Origin: Syngnathus acus
Lineage: Eukaryota; Chordata; Actinopteri; Syngnathiformes; Syngnathidae
Reading direction: 5' to 3'
Length of the DNA stretch: 64,000 nt
Assembly (NCBI RefSeq): GCF_901709675.1
Contig: NC_051090.1
Location: forward strand, 237,501 to 301,500
Shown here in pieces: positions 1 through 12,977 of this stretch; the stretch's first letter is position 1; every line of letters starts with the position of its first letter. The position numbers and the translations under genes were made by a program. A model generated the notes under the pieces. It searched no databases, had not been told where the DNA came from, and saw nothing but the letters and a program-made list of their open reading frames with translations.

Positions 1-1682
1 TCGGCCCAGTCGAAAGGCTCGCTTAAGGGACGCCTGTCTCCACGTTGCTGCATGGTCCCTGACGGTGGAGTTTCTCTTTGTGACAGCAGGGGCTTGGTCT
101 CAATGGGTTTAGGGAAGGATTGGGCCAACCTGAATTAGGACAGAGGAGCGGCAGTGTCAAAATGAGACCGATTTCAAGCCAACGAAAACATGTTTACTGG
201 CTTCTGTTGAGAGGAAACAATCATTTGCAGTGGCTTGGTATCAAGATTACGCCAACAATTTACCTTTCAAACATATTACTCTCTTGAGTCGCTTCCTCAC
301 TTAATTGTGCAACCAGTCTAAGCTTTTGGTTTGTAATCACACTTGTGTTATGGAGGAGGATGAAATGAGATGAGATGAGATTGAGATGCAGAGTTGAATC
401 ATAATGGCTCTGCAGCATCCTAATGAGCTTCTCTGACCTTGACAGAGAAAGCAGAGGAATGGGAAAGAGAAGATGGATAAAGCAAAGTGACGAGATGGAA
501 GACAGAAGTTGAGAAGATGGTGGAGTTGAATGAAAGAGAATAGGACGGATAGACATGGTTGGTTGGCACCGAACATGAGCCATTGTTGTGGCTACTACCT
601 GTTGGTCCAGTGTGTTTGAGGATTCGGGTCTTTGTTGACAGGGTTGTGTTGGTGCGCGTGAGAGTGAGGGTGAGGGTGGGAGTGAGTGGTTAGCGGGTGG
701 GTTGGACGAGCCAGAGGAGCCGACCGAGGGAGAGTAATCGGAGTAGGTGGCCGAGGAGCCGCTGTGGTTCAGACAGTGGAGCTTATCCACCTCTTCGTCT
801 GTAGACTCTACACACAAAGACATTACATTGGAAATGTACTTGCTTACAATTGAGTAAGGTGAATTTTGTTGATATGATCTTGCAAACATACCTTGGTTTC
901 TGATCTGGTACACATTTGAAAATGAAAGTGGCACATGTGTGGCAAGAGCTCACTCGTTTCTAGCTGCCTTCCCTCACTCTCGGAAATCAATCTGTGTGCC
1001 ACTCTTACTCATGAATGGGCAAGCCCCAAGCGCTTCACATGAGGCGTCTTTAACGTATGTACGTATGTATGTATGTATGTATGTATGTATGTATGTATGT
1101 ATGTATGTATGTATGTATGTATGTATGTACGTATGTATGTATGTATGTATGTACGTATGTACGTATGTACGTATGTATGTACGTACGTATGTATGTTTTT
1201 GTGCAATAGGGCACCTTTCTTATCCTTGCCGAGCAGCACCACCTTGGGTTTGTACATGGGCGGCTCCACTAGGGTGGGCCTCATGTCGGAGATGCGGATG
1301 TCGTTGGGCGAGCCGCCCATTGAGTCCTGTTGGAAGTCACTCGTTAGTCGAAAGGATTGAGATGGATGGAGCTGCATCTTAAAATTGGACCGCTACCAGT
1401 CTATGACAGCAACAATGTGGAGCTCTTGACTTGAATGCGTTTGTGGTCTAACGTTCAATTTGCTTCAATTGTAGTATATCTGAGCAAAGGTTTGAGCTCC
1501 AAACCTCTGAGCTCTCCGTCAGCTCCTCTTTGTCCTTCCTCTTTGGGATGTCAATGCCAGAGTTATGCATCGGTCCCTGATCCATGAGCTGAGTCTGAGA
1601 GAAGTCCTGCATCTCTCGGTCTGTTACCTAGGGCGCACAGAAGAAAGCAAACAATGCTTCAATCGACGCTTTCATGATGTGC

Positions 1683-1714
<32 letters not shown>

Positions 1715-4700
1715 ACCTCTTTGGGAGGCAGGGGCCACGGTGGTTCGTACGCTTCTTTACTATGGTGTGTAAGTTCCATGTTGGTTCCTGCTGAGGTGGC
1801 AGTGCCTGTGCTAAGATGGTGCTGGTGCTGGTGCTGGTGCCCATGGCCCGTGTGAACATTTTTACCCACGAGGCTTTGCACTGACTTGACCATGTTCTTC
1901 AAGTCCTCGGGATAGGGTGTAGGATAACGTTTTAGGTTGATCTCCACCTGTTGGGGAAGATCAGAACAATGTTAACTCCAACTTTGGCTTCTTTCATTTT
2001 TATACTTTAACGTCATTCATATATACATATGTCTGCCGATGAAAAACAAAAGAATTGGGCTTGAAAACAAAAAACAACATCATTTGTAGTATGGAAGCAT
2101 GAACACCACTGCCTGTCCGTGTCAGAAATGAGGAAAAAGCCATTGCGGTGGTGAATCAAATCAAAACCGACCCGAGAAAGTCCCCATCAAATGATTCCTG
2201 AACATAATTGTACGTACATAGACACATACAAGTACATCGAGACAGACGGAATAAGGGCAGACCTTGACCTTCCCGGAGTTGTCTTCCTCTTCTTTCTTGT
2301 CCTCAAAGTCAAAGGCCACAGTCATCCTCTGTTGTCTCTGCTCCTCCCACAGAGTCGGATTAAAGCTGTCGCTGTCCGACTGATAATCTGGAAAGTAAAA
2401 CGTCCCATTGTAAATGATGGTGAGAGGGATAAAGAAAAGAAAAAAAGGACAAAACCTTCTCAACATGCCACGATTGTTCTTTTGAAAGCAATCCCAGAGA
2501 TATTTGTAATCCATTCATTCTTGCATGAAATGACCAAGTGACCAGGCTCAGACTCCACATTTGTATTTTCAGTCTACGCACACGTGTACGCACGCACGGA
2601 CGGACGGACGCACACACAGTTTGTACCCTCATCGTGACGAGGTTGTTGAGGAAACATGTAGTTGGTCAAAACCTTCTGTTTGGTGTCGGGGTGGGCTTCT
2701 GTCTGTAGGGGGATCAGAGCCTTGGACTGCAATGACAGCAGACACATTCAGATCAGCTTTCAAACCACCTCATATGTATGTATGCACGTAAAGAAGAAAA
2801 AAACTCATATCACTTTCGGAGCACATTAGTGTGCCTTTCATTTCCGTGTGCATAATACTGCTATCTATTAATTAATGGCCTGAAAAGCACAGCTGACAAA
2901 GGTTCAATAGGTAAATGAACCTCATTTGCGAAGCAACCTCTTGTTTGCATTGAAAGTATGACAGTATACGATTCAAATCCACCAACGCATTTAATCAACT
3001 ATTTCAAACTTGAACGTATGTCTTATTGCCTATGCGGTCATTCAAACATGTGTGCTGAAATAGCGTCATCAAAGTTGCAAACTGTAGGCCAGACATGATA
3101 CTGGATGTTGATTGCATGTCTAGTTTTGCAAAGCATGCCTAAAGGGGTGGATGTATGCGAAAAATGAGGAGCAGGTCCGAAATATTGCCACCTGACTCCC
3201 CATCATCCGGCATTGATTTTGTGGGAGCGCTACCTGATTGTCAGAAAGCCAGAGAGCTGCCAGGTCCTTCAGCTTGGTAAAGGTGAACGGTAGATTCTTT
3301 AACCTGAAAATGACAGACGGAAGCCAGAATGAGAAAAAGATCTTTTCTCTTCCTACGTACGCAACAGCCCGCAGAGCAAGTAGCCATAGCAACGCACTCT
3401 TCAGTTGCCATGGCAACTGTAGGCAGAAGGAGCAAAGACAAAATCATTGACAAAGAGCTTCCTTTGCGGTACGCGCGCGCGTACCTATTGTCACTAAGGT
3501 TTAGGACTCGTAGTTTGGTCATCTGTCCGATCTCATCGGGGAGGAACTCCAGCTTGTTGGATCGGAGTGACATCACCGTCACGTTCTTACAGTTACCGAT
3601 CTGAAAACATACACACCGCGAGTGGGCGACAAATTGCACGGACGATGCATTCGACCGATAGGTGAGATTGGCTCCTTCGTCACCTCTCGAGGAAGTTCTA
3701 TGAGGAAGTTCTCATCGGCAGCAAAGGTCCTAAGATTGTGCAAGTAGCCAATGGTTGGAGGCAGTGACTCCAACTCGTTACAGCTAGTGTCCAGTTCCTC
3801 CAACAGACAAAGACTGTGAGGGGCAGACGTATTGAGAGAAAAATGGCAATGAAAAACAAACAAACCATTTTTGATGCATGTACAGTAAGGAAAGGGACCT
3901 GGTCATTTGCCATCATGAACTGCAGAATCATAAAAAGTCAAAGGACAGCACATTTACCAATCAATACATTGGCTTATTAACAATCACTAGATATGGATTT
4001 CGATCCTCCGTTCTCCATTTGAAATGTGTGTGTGTGTGGATGAGAAGCAGAGCCTGTTCACAGTAATACTATATGGCTCTAAACTTGTCCGGTCTTTGAC
4101 CAGCACTGGCCCGGCGAACAGCAGACTAATGCTAATGAGCCAACAATTTTACATTGGTGTACTGTTATTGTTAACATTGCAAGAAGGATTGCCACCAGCC
4201 TGGACCATCTGGACCACCATACGGTTGGTGGAGAGGAGGGGAGGGGAGGGGAGGGGCATTTCTTATCCTTTATTTCGATAGCAGCCCAGAAATCCTTAAA
4301 GCAATGCCAGGTGTCAGAGTGAAGCAAAGTTGCAGGATGCTTCTATAGGTGCTACAATATGGAGCTCGCTCATTAAGTCCACTTGGCTAATGTGGCGGAG
4401 AGAGGATCAACATCATGAGTATGTTCTTTGTGAAAGAACAAACACCACAAGACGAGATTTACATACGTAGTATTAAGGGGGAAAAAAACGGATCTACATC
4501 ATGGCTGTAATTGGTCTTTGTGACTTGCATGCACATGGATGGAGGAGCTTTCTTACCTCCCAATGGTTCCGGGCAGTGAGGTCAGCTGGTTGTCATCCAC
4601 TTTCAGTGTTGTCAGCTTCTTTAACATTCCTGAAAAGCAAAGCAACCTTGTTGACACCTTCACATCACAACATTGAATGAGTTTGTATCAAACTGGAATC

Positions 4701-5560
4701 TGGCTTTATTTGAAGGGGCAAAAAAAAGCTGCATGTGTGAGGACCTACCTAAAGAGTCAGGGAGGTGCTGAAGCATGTTGGAGGAGAGCAAAAGATCCTC
4801 TAAGGCCTCACAACCTGAAACATCCGTGTCCAAATTCTCAATACGATTCTTAGCTAAGTCTAAGTAGCGCAGCTGGCGAAGTTTTCCTAGTGACTGCAGA
4901 GTCAGAGAGATAAGGAAGGCAAACGATAGATAGATAAAGCAAATCCACAAAACTGCAAAAGAACATTGTGTATATCCATCCATACGACTTAGCGACCTTA
5001 CCCCTGGTATGGACTGTAGAGAGTTGTTGTCCATCCACAGCTCCTTTAGATTGTGAATCTGCTCCAACACCTCGGGCTAATATGCAGAAGACCAGCAGTC
5101 AACCAAAACATTTACGATGAGAGAGAGACTCTGGCAATTTAATACACTCACTGGACACGTCAGAGGGTACGCATCTCAATTTGCAGAGATGAAAATCACT
5201 AGTTATCACTTGTTATGGCCGAGCAGAACTGGTTACATCATCAAGAGAGCTGTGGCCATTGAGTGTGGTGAACATAAATTAGTAGGCGGGAGTCTTGGGA
5301 CGCCAAGCGTGTGGTCAACTTCCCTCCTGTCTGACCCTGCTGTCACATTGTGTCATCTTCCTTCCTTCCTCCCTTCCATTCTTCTCTTCTCTTCCTTCCT
5401 CAGTGTGCCATTTCATGGTTCGGCTGAAGCCATGCCTCACTTCTTAATGAGACATAGTAGTCTACGGAAGGAAGATTCATCACAATGCTGCCATGGCAAT
5501 TGAAATGGGAACGGAGGCTGCCCGCCCCTGAAATGGGACTTGACAACTGTGTGCTGGGAC

Positions 5561-5624
<64 letters not shown>

Positions 5625-5735
5625 CCTCCCTCTCTCTCTCTCTCCCTCTCTCTCCCCCCCCTCCCCTCCTCCCCCCTCCCCCCCCCCCCTCTCCCCTCCC
5701 CCCCCCTCCCCCCCCCCATCTCCCCCTCCTCTCCA

Positions 5736-5770
<35 letters not shown>

Positions 5771-8698
5771 CTCCGCTCTCCTCCCCTCTCCCCCCCCTCC
5801 TCCCTCTCCCTCTTCCTCTCCTCTCTCTCCTCTCCTCCCCTCTCTCCTCCCTCTCCCTCCTCTCTCCCTCTCTCTCCTCCTCTCCCCTCTCTCTCCTCCC
5901 TCCTCTCTCTCTCTCGCTCTCCCTCCTCTCTCCTCTCTCTCTCTCTCTCTCACTCAATGGCCAAATTGATGCCTTGGGTAACATTCATATTTTAGATGAA
6001 CACACCCGCCAAAGTACAGCAAACCTTCTCACCACTTCAGAGAATTCATTGCTACCCAGATCCAACCTCTCCACTGTGTCAGTCGATGAATAACCTGCAA
6101 GGACAGAGAGTAAATGTCGTGCTTCCAATCAAGCACTTCACTCGTTCAAATGTAACTTTTCAAGATGTTACTTTTATCAAATCAAACCGGTTTCACTGCT
6201 ATTCAAGAGAACTTGCCAAGTGTGCAAATAGCTTTATTCCACAGCAAACTCAGTAAATTGGAGGAGACCAAATCAAAGCACAGACACAAAGCCCAACTGA
6301 ATCTTACTTTGGCAGGGTTTTCAGGTGGTTCTCTCTTAGCTCCAGGATCCGAAGTTTGGAGAGTCTATCAAGAACAAACGTGAAAAAACATTTTTTTTCG
6401 TCAGGCTCTTTGGCAGCTAGAAGAAACAGCCCACATTTAATGTAGTGTCCCAAAAATATAAGCCAATGTTCTTAAATTGAACATGCACCATTAGTTACTA
6501 CTATTACGTGCCTGGGACCAATAGAGTATACGTAATATTAGAACTTCAAAAGATGACCGCTTTTCAAATTCAAACACCATCCAAAATGATACACGCGCCA
6601 TAGATCTCATTGTGCATTTTCGATCAATCAAACTCATTTTGTATCGTCCATCCTCTGGCCATGCCTATGTTGCTCCATCCATCCATCCATCCATCCATCC
6701 ATCCATCCATCCATCCATCCATCCTCCATCCATCCATCCATCCATCCATCCTCCATCCATCCATCCATCCATCCATCCTCCATCCATCCATCCATCCTCC
6801 ATCCACCATCCATCCTACAGATGATCTTGTTCTGGGTAACTCACACCAGTCAATCAACCAGCACATACAGATTGTGTTTTTCTATTGAGCGAGGCAGAAA
6901 GGCAGAAGAGTCAGGGTGAAGCTACACAAACACGGCTACCGGCACAAAAAGCTCCGAGCCCACATTTCAAACATTGACTGGGAGGTCGCACAGGAGGTCG
7001 TGTCGCACATGCGCCAAGATATAATCATCATCATCATCATCATCATCAAACAGTATCTTTATGTGACAGCCATGCTGAAAACCTGGGCAAGATCATATCC
7101 ATTCGAGCAAAGAGGCCAATTCCACATCAGTGTCACAAATGCGCATGGCCAAATTCATAATATAGCAAGCATGTCAACTTCCACAAGGTGTCCATTTAAA
7201 GCCGATGCGATATTTCCAAGAATACGTCGAGAAAAAAAAAAAGCCTCTGTAACAGTAAATACCTTCCAAAAAGGCCGTGACTAAAGACACGCCACGCTGA
7301 TGCGGATACCATGCATGGAATTACCTGCCAAAGTTAGCTGGCAAGTACTCCAGGAAGGCATCGTTTAAGAAGAGCTGAGTCAGATTCAGGAGCTGCGTAA
7401 AACCATCTGGGAGCCTGCAAGACAAGACAAAGAGCACTGGAGAAGCAGGAAGGGGAAAAATATTTCAATTCATTCTGTAAACTGAAAGACGAGATACAAT
7501 GCAAAGACACAAGGCTGTACCTTGTACGTTACGCTTTTGACTCCAATGTAAACATTGCAATTTGTTCCAAATGTGATGATGTCTTACTTGGTGATGGGAT
7601 TGACACTGGCCTCAACCACTGACAGGCCTTTACAACATTTGATATGATCTGGAAACTCCTGGATACCTGGTCGAAAAGGAAAAGCAGACAGCAAGAGAAA
7701 GAAATGTGTGCTTGGGCATCTTTTGTTGGGTAACAGGAAGACAAGGAACCTTTGGCAAAGGTGATTGTTTGAAAGTTGTCAAATGACTGAGGTTATGACG
7801 TTTTTTAGTGACTGTGGATCTAGGAGGAAAATGGAAATGCTGACGTTATTTCCGTAGCCCTTCCCTTCCAATTCTTCATCATGAGATGGTTCTCGCCGGA
7901 GAAATGATCAAGATCTTAAAAGCTGAAGGAAGGAACCAAATAATGGGAATGTGACAATAACGTCGGGCGGGATTGATTACATGTGTGTGGTAGACATGAG
8001 CTCTTCGAAGGATTGCTGCGATATTTGATTGACACTAACTAGCATCGCATGTTTGTCAGTAAGCTGTAGAGCAGGGGTCTCAAAGTCCAGTCCTCGGGGG
8101 GGGGGGGCCGCATTCCTACATGTTTTCCAAGTTTCCCCCGTTCAACACACCTGATTCAAATGATCAGTTCATCCTCACGTTCTGCAGGAGCCCCCCCCCG
8201 AGGACTGGACTTTGAGACCCCTGCTGTAGAGGAAGATTCCAGTGCTTTTGAAGTATTGTCTTTACCATTTTTACTGATGTCAAGCTCTTTCAGGTTAACC
8301 AGGCTGGCAATTGTAGTTGGAAGGTTGGAGAGGTCGTTATCAGGCATGCTCAGCTTCTTTAAGGCCTGGCAGCTGAACAGTTGCTAGAGAAACAAAAAGA
8401 AGAACAAGGCATATTAGAATGACTTGGACCCTAACAGGAAAGAAGATTGATCCGGAGATGCGGATTGGAATATCAGAAATCGGACACATTTCTACCTTGG
8501 GGAGTTCCTCAATCTGGTTGGCATCCAGGTAGAGTTCCTCCAGAGTTCTCTCAAAGCTAAAGATTTCCTTGGGGACCTGCTGCAGGCTGCAGTGGGAGTA
8601 GTCCAACACCGAGATGACTTCCTCTTCCCCGCGAAAACAACGGCATGGCACCAGCCGGCCAATCAGCTTCCTTTTTGTTGTCATTTCCAGACACTGGA
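1..8698 (-). CDS. lrrc7: lrrc7 (densin-180), LAP-family leucine-rich-repeat scaffold, 3' end outside window
   Basis: Postsynaptic LRR/PDZ scaffold. Nineteen exons were read on the minus strand: 8496-8698 (ATG at 8684, 14 nt of 5' UTR after an acceptor), 8266-8383, 7588-7666, 7325-7414, 6308-6364, 6033-6094, 5002-5076, 4749-4893, 4557-4629, 3684-3813, 3485-3600, 3234-3303, 2627-2726, 2263-2387, 1717-1947, 1505-1627, 1215-1326, 599-807 and 1-129. The start [20 protein letters not shown] is the densin N-terminus, and about 16 LRRs fill residues 20-400. Next comes the LAP-specific stretch with [15 protein letters not shown] and [20 protein letters not shown], which favours lrrc7 over erbin. The PDZ domain lies outside the window. 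Phases agree from exon to exon except in 6033-6094 (about two single-base deletions) and between 599-807 and 1-129, where a small exon or an indel is missing. The internal Met is the conserved start, so the 5' UTR must begin in an upstream exon. Confidence 0.95.
1052..1195. repeat. (ATGT)n microsatellite with ACGT variants
   Basis: About 140 bp of tandem GTAT/GTAC units directly after (on the minus strand) the lrrc7 exon at 1215-1326. The open frames of repeated MYVC or IHTY residues through it are repeat artefacts. Confidence 0.95.
1682..1711. repeat. (GT)n microsatellite at an lrrc7 splice donor
   Basis: Fifteen GT dinucleotides lie a few bases beyond the weak donor (GTCAAAC) of lrrc7 exon 1717-1947. 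On the transcribed strand this is a CA tract at the start of the intron, a context that can act as a splicing modulator. Confidence 0.85.
5566..5953. repeat. Pyrimidine-rich low-complexity tract, (CT)n and C-runs
   Basis: Nearly 390 bp of CT dinucleotides and poly-C interruptions, all purine on the minus (transcribed) strand, inside an lrrc7 intron. Long frames of Ser/Leu/Pro or Arg/Glu across it are compositional. Confidence 0.95.
6673..6816. repeat. (CCAT)n microsatellite, lrrc7 intron
   Basis: Tetranucleotide array with CTCCAT interruptions, lying between lrrc7 exons 7325-7414 and 6308-6364. Confidence 0.95.
8064..8231. mobile_element. Non-autonomous hAT element (MITE) with 8-bp target-site duplication
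   Basis: Element 8072-8223 (152 bp) starts CAGGGGTCTCAAAGTCCAGT and ends with its reverse complement, giving terminal inverted repeats of about 27 bp followed by a G-run on one side and a C-run on the other. It is flanked by identical 8-bp duplications, CTGTAGAG at 8064-8071 and 8224-8231, the target-site length of hAT transposons. There is no room for a transposase. It lies in an lrrc7 intron, with its duplicated target ending 34 bases from the splice donor of exon 8266-8383. Confidence 0.9.
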
Positions 8699-10249
8699 CT
8701 ACAGAGGCAAAAAGAAGAAGAGATCATCCCCCAAAATAGCATGTGTGTTCAACACTCAACTATAGAACGGGTCCTGCCAACAAATGGTGACAACAAGTTA
8801 GCACCCACCCATCATTGCGCTTGCAAAAGGCAACGCAGGCATGACTGATGCTTGCAGCATGCGCAAACGCAATCATGTGCTGAGATGCTTCATGGAGAAT
8901 GGATGCACGGCCGGGGCAGGCACACATGCTAGCCTGCCCGCGTACGCTCGCTCGCAAGCTAACATGGCTCCTCAGAATGTGCACGTCTGTAGCAGCAAGA
9001 GAGAGTGGAAAGCCTCAATGTCCCGTCACTTCACGTGCATCAGCAGCAGCAGCAGCAGCAGCAGCCTTAGCCTTAGCCTTGCTAGCTATCTCCATGGTAA
9101 CGGCTGTCATAGTGACGGTCTCCCAGGAGCCGGGTGTATTTTTACTCATCCTCTCTGTCATAAAACAGAACATGCTGCTCTCAGTGGGTGATTGCTCCAC
9201 ATTTGCCCGTGCTGCACTTATACAAACAAATCAGACACCTTTCAAATACGTCTTTTCTTGTCTCGCACATACTACATCTATTCCCTCCAATCAAAAACAA
9301 CTCTTTTCAACTTGTACTCGAGCCTTGTCTTACAGGGCACATAATATGATGCAAAATGATTTAACATGCATGACTCCATCATTTTCAAGTGACATGACAA
9401 TCAAGGCAACAGGTACCTCCAGCAAGCACAATGTCCTCACAATTTATCCGGCAACATCTGTCCAGAAGGAAACACCAGAGGGTCACTGACTCATACTGAT
9501 ATGTTTCAAAGCAAATCAAGATTTTGCAAACACTCCAGATTGAAATATTTGTTGTTTGCTTAAAGGCTTGAGTCAGCCAACTGCTCACAGTAAAATTCCT
9601 TTATCTGAGCCTCTCCTGCTGCCGCTGCCGCTGCCGCTGTGTCTGACTTTCATGCTCACTCTGGTTTCCAAGCCAGTCATGTATTTTTTCCCCCCCGTTT
9701 GTTTGTTTGTTTGTTTTTTGCTCGGGTTGAGCTCAGTGGCCCAGTTCTGCCTGAGACGCCCCAGCACATGACTATTTCCTCTCTTCTATCTTGGCGGCCC
9801 GTGCCTCCCTCTAGCTCGGCTTTTTTTTGTCTCTTCTCTTCTCAGTTTGACCCCTCCTCTGTCCGTCCATAAAGCCTCTAAAAGGAGCCATTTGAAATCA
9901 AGCACAAAATGTTCCTCAGCAAACTACAAACACTTTCATATCATGACAACATTTGCATCTGAACATTTCTAGACATCATCTCATTTACCATAATGTGTGC
10001 TAACAAAACATAGATGGGTCATTTCGGCTACAGTCGTCATTGTCACTCATTTGGTCTATAATAAGAGAGATACAGTGTGACGTGATTTTTCAATCGTCTG
10101 GGAAATGTAGAGCTCATAAGCATGCTTTGAGAAGCATTCTATATAACATTATGATACCTAGATACTAGCTATCAACAGGCACGCTTGGGATGGATTCCCG
10201 CTCAGGGACGGGACGGTGCGCTGCGTACGTGGATGCGATCGATCGTTGG

Positions 10250-10335
10250 TCTCGATATGTGTCCTGCGACGGCTTGCCGACCACTTTCGGGTGTAGTGTG
10301 CCTGGTGTCAGCCGGGATACAGGGTTCCTTCCGAC
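10250..10335. repeat. Diverged interspersed repeat fragment
   Basis: The stretch around GTCCTGCGACGGCTTGCCGA followed by CGGGTGTAGTGTGCCT and CAGCCGGGATACAGG resembles a very common fish interspersed repeat (normally 'cctgcgac-tggcgacc...gggtgtaccccgcct...agctgggatagg'). Heavily diverged; class not assigned. Confidence 0.3.
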
Positions 10336-11312
10336 CCAGCGGTCGTGGAACGCTGCTTTATGTGACAGTCAACGTGTGGTTCTGCCATCTTGCCTTACCA
10401 GGTCACTTTGCCATGCTGGTGGGTGTGTCCCAGCAGCTTGTCCACTACTCTGAGCCAGATGGACCTGAGACACACACACACACACAAGCACTATTCCTGC
10501 TTGACTCTCGTGTCTTAACATTTCATGCTGTTGACCTAGAAGTGTTGAACTCTTTATAGAGCATGCAATCAGTTGCTGAATACAGTACATCAGCTATTCA
10601 AGCCGTTGCTTTCAACTACTATATCTTTCCACCACAGGCGCCGGCCGGAATACAATCCAGTAGCCAATCCATAAATCATGATCAGCGCATCACTAATCCA
10701 GCGATGTGACGAATGACAACTGGAGAGCGTCACCTTTGGGGGAGAAAGGTGAGCTACCTTCGCTCCCTCTGTCACACCTGCTGCGAGCTGGAACAAACAT
10801 TCTGCCATCCCACTTTATGTCTTTCTCCGGCTGTGGCTGGAAGTCAATCTCTCTTTTTTTTTTTACTCCCAGCCCATAGCGGCCGGCGCATGACTGTCGG
10901 GAGGGATCTCTCTTCATGCGTTGGCTCCATCTATCACCTGCTCGGGCTGCCCCTGATGGCGCCTCTTCTACATTCAAACTGGCTGTCTCCGTCATTTAGG
11001 CCAAACGCTGGAAGCGGGACCAGGTTGAGCCATTTCAAGACAATGCTTGGGCACGCACAGCATGTTTTCTTGGAAGTGTATTTGCATAAACAGCTTTTGA
11101 TAAGTTTCATCCCTAAAGCGTTCTTTAACAGGCCGTGGAAAATGAAGCGAGTGGTTACCATGTTGTTACAACAGGGACTACTTTGCGCAAAAAACACTCA
11201 TTAAAAAGGCAAACAAGGACCGTAGATATGAGAGCGGTCTCTCCTTCGGCTCATTGACTGCCAATGGACACGGCCACGAAACTTGCTTGATTGAAGGGAT
11301 GGGGAAGAGAGA

Positions 11313-11362
11313 GCGGGCAGGGCAGGGCAGGGCAGGGCAGGGCAGGGCAGGGCAGGGCAGGG
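11313..11362. repeat. (GGCAG)n minisatellite-like array
   Basis: About nine tandem copies of the pentamer GGGCA/GGCAG, followed by unrelated sequence. Confidence 0.9.
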
Positions 11363-12645
11363 AACCAACTCAGGCCAGGAACAGGGACACACGAGACCGG
11401 TGAATCAATTGTGGGAGAACAGCTGAAAGGTGCCGGCCACTATTATTGTCAACAGCCTCTTTTCCACTTTTTTTACTAGCAGCCTTAAGTGTGTGCACAT
11501 CATGAATGCTTGTGACAATCCACTGACTCTACTGTAAGCAGGAACAAATACCTAAATGTTGAGTCACAAAGCACCATTATTATTGTAAACATTCATTGCT
11601 CGAGGTGTTTGGGCTGCTTTTGGACCGCTGAAGGCGTTGCTGTGGCAATCCCAAATTCATATTCTCTTTGACGATTGCACCGTACATACCATACGTACGG
11701 GTATGTGAGCGTCAAGAGATAAGGGGGCATCATATGGGCACGTCGAGCAGAGCTTTGCCCTATTTGTACGCTAAGCTAAAGCCAGCCAGTCAACGAGACC
11801 AAAATGGAAGCGTGGGAGAAAGAGCAAGTCAATGATACAGGAGACGTGGAAACACGCAGATTACAGATCGTCTCAATAATTGAGGAAACACACGAAGCAG
11901 CGAGCGAGCGCACTTTGATGCAGTCATCTGCTTCCACATTTGAGCTCCTCTCCCTTCGTAAACATTCTGTGGATGAGGAAGAAAAGGATAGTACGTTACG
12001 TTTGATCTGGAGAGCTAGGATTGTTTTGGATTGGGAAAGGTGGCTCAAGTGGCTGCTGCTTTATTCTCTCTTTCAGCCCATTCACATAGCATGGAGATGA
12101 CTTGATATTGTCATCTGCCATCATTTTGGATGCTCTCAATGTGAGTGTCCTGCTTTGAAAAGGCACTTCATACATGCTGGCTGGCTGGCTGGCTGGCTGG
12201 ATGGATGGCAGCAGGGCTGTCCATCCGTGCTTAACTTGCTGACACGTCTGGCAAAGGTTATCTTTTATTCTTCTCGTAGCTGTCACAGTACATGAATAAA
12301 AACGACAGTATTTGTAGAGGAAAGGAAATGGCCACAAAAAGACAGCCCAAAGGACTTCTTGATGTATTTTGCCTATGGTCATTGTCGCTGGCATTGAGAA
12401 GTGAGCCGTTTCACAGTTTGCGTGCCTTCGGTACGGGAAAAGATTTTCTGCGCCTCCTCCCAAACCAGACAAGGTCTTACGTGATGATGCTGGTAGATTT
12501 ATTTGTGTCCATGTCCAAACCAAAAGCAATTCAACACCTTCATCAAATATTTGATTCATTACACGAGGCAGGCAGTCGTATGTTGCTTATATGTCGCTTC
12601 CACTATAATCCACTCGATCAGCTTTTTCACCACTTTGACACAAAC

Positions 12646-12647
<2 letters not shown>

Positions 12648-12729
<82 letters not shown>
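12648..12729. repeat. (AC)n microsatellite
   Basis: About 40 uninterrupted AC units. The Thr-His frame across it is not a gene. Confidence 0.97.
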
Positions 12730-12730
<1 letters not shown>

Positions 12731-12870
12731 CATCTTCCTTCTTCATAACATCACAATCCAGCAGATGCACTGATATACGTCTCCCCCCTTCATTCTATGG
12801 GTCTCCTTCCTCCTTTAGCCCATCACCATGACGATGGGAGCCGGTTTCATGGATGCAGTCACTAGGCAAC

Positions 12871-12907
12871 CAGCAGCGGCGGCGGCAGCAGCAGCAGCAG
12901 CAGCAGC

Positions 12908-12972
<65 letters not shown>
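12871..12972. repeat. (CAG)n trinucleotide array
   Basis: Roughly 33 CAG/CGG units, nearly pure over the last 65 bp. The plus-strand frame reads poly-Gln, but nothing recognisable flanks it and the reverse frame is equally open (poly-Leu), so it is treated as an intergenic repeat. Confidence 0.93.

Positions 12973-12977
<5 letters not shown>

Noticed and set aside
5400-5984. Arg-Glu rich 194-residue protein
   Set aside because: It is the complement of the (CT)n/poly-C tract in an lrrc7 intron.
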